DNA of 7,164 bases from Gammaproteobacteria bacterium (GTDB lineage: Bacteria > Pseudomonadota > Gammaproteobacteria > QOAV01): positions 1-7,164 of the forward strand of contig QOAV01000026.1 in assembly GCA_003972845.1 (NCBI GenBank), in the 5' to 3' direction. Every line of letters starts with the position of its first letter. Within the stretch, counting starts at the first letter, position 1. The position numbers and the translations under genes were made by a program. Below, one piece after another: positions 6,977 to 7,164 of the stretch. The notes beneath the pieces were generated by a model that worked only from the letters and a program-made list of their open reading frames with translations, was not told where the DNA came from and did no database searches.

Positions 6977-7057
6977 CGGGCCTGATAGCATTACGCATCA
7001 CGCGATTTGACGAGACTTGATACCGGATGCGCGAAGTTTGTCCGGCTTGCGTCGCCA

Positions 7058-7072
7058 AGAGATGTTATCTCT
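7058..7072. repeat. Perfect 6-bp hairpin AGAGAT-GTT-ATCTCT
   Basis: A perfect inverted repeat with a 3-base loop. It is not followed by T residues on either strand, so it does not look like an intrinsic terminator. As DNA it could be a short operator palindrome; no family is recognised. Confidence 0.4.
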
Positions 7073-7116
7073 ACGTCTTCCCGTAAAGATTGCAAACCCT
7101 TTCCCTGATACAAATT

Positions 7117-7131
7117 GTTACCCGAAGTTAC
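7117..7131. promoter_or_regulatory. Tandem GTTAC-N5-GTTAC, OmpR/CpxR-like site
   Basis: GTTAC occurs at 7117-7121 and 7127-7131, exactly one helical turn apart. On the minus strand this reads GTAAC-N5-GTAAC, close to the CpxR consensus GTAAA-N5-GTAAA (4 of 5 in each half). Response regulators of the OmpR family bind such direct repeats as head-to-tail dimers. The regulated gene would lie beyond the right edge. The assignment rests on the repeat alone. Confidence 0.28.
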
Positions 7132-7164
7132 AAAGTCACAGCAGACTTTCATTCCTGGTCCGTT

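Larger units (their letters stand above)
6929..7164. other. Non-coding tail downstream of thpR
   Basis: These 236 bases contain no open frame I would call a gene on either strand and no tRNA-like fold. The stretch contains inverted repeats (6936-6976), a small hairpin (7058-7072), a CCGGA/TCCGG pair at 7023-7045, and a GTTAC direct repeat near the right edge. No stem followed by a T run is present, so the terminator of nnrS-thpR is not evident. The last part may be the upstream region of a gene outside the window. Confidence 0.6.

Noticed and set aside
7027..7086. A 19-codon plus-strand frame MREVCPACVAKRCYLYVFP with a CPxC motif.
   Set aside because: No Shine-Dalgarno precedes the ATG, frames of this length are common by chance, and the CCGGA/TCCGG pair and AGAGAT hairpin in the same bases could be nucleic acid signals. 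It would be worth revisiting if conserved upstream of the next gene.

Overview
This window looks like ordinary chromosomal DNA from a proteobacterium, probably a gamma- or beta-proteobacterium. The evidence is a moderately high GC content (mid-to-upper 50s percent by eye), a long Pseudomonas-sized SbcC, an SbcD-SbcC gene pair, and an NnrS-family membrane protein of the kind found in denitrifying or nitric-oxide-exposed proteobacteria. The species cannot be named from sequence alone. I see no insertion sequence, phage gene, CRISPR array, rRNA or tRNA.

Left half (1-4938, minus strand): the sbcD-sbcC operon. sbcD (421 codons) comes first, and sbcC follows with a 4-base stop/start overlap and a TTG start. 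sbcC is open for 1225 codons and leaves the window at base 1, probably only a few codons short of its stop, because every ATPase motif including the terminal H-loop is already present. Together they make the Mre11-Rad50-type nuclease that opens DNA hairpins and trims blocked double-strand ends.

Middle (4939-5208): a 270-base divergent intergenic region with no gene. It holds an imperfect FNR/DNR-like box (8 of 10 matches) about 70 bases upstream of nnrS. The box is spaced as a class II activator site relative to a weak candidate promoter.

Right half (5209-6928, plus strand): a two-gene unit. nnrS (396 codons, about 12 membrane helices) overlaps by 17 bases the start of thpR, a two-histidine (HxTx) RNA 2',3'-cyclic phosphodiesterase of 181 codons. 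The overlap implies shared transcription and probably translational coupling. An A7 tract followed by a perfect 7-bp hairpin lies just after the nnrS stop, inside the first codons of thpR.

Right tail (6929-7164): non-coding as far as I can see. It has competing inverted repeats, an orphan perfect Shine-Dalgarno sequence at the thpR stop, a small perfect hairpin, and a helical-turn-spaced GTTAC direct repeat that may belong to a gene beyond the window.

I found no convincing new biological system. The points most worth a second look are the possible FNR-type control of nnrS-thpR, the Met at a position where I recall His in NnrS, the nnrS-thpR coupling, and the structured tail.
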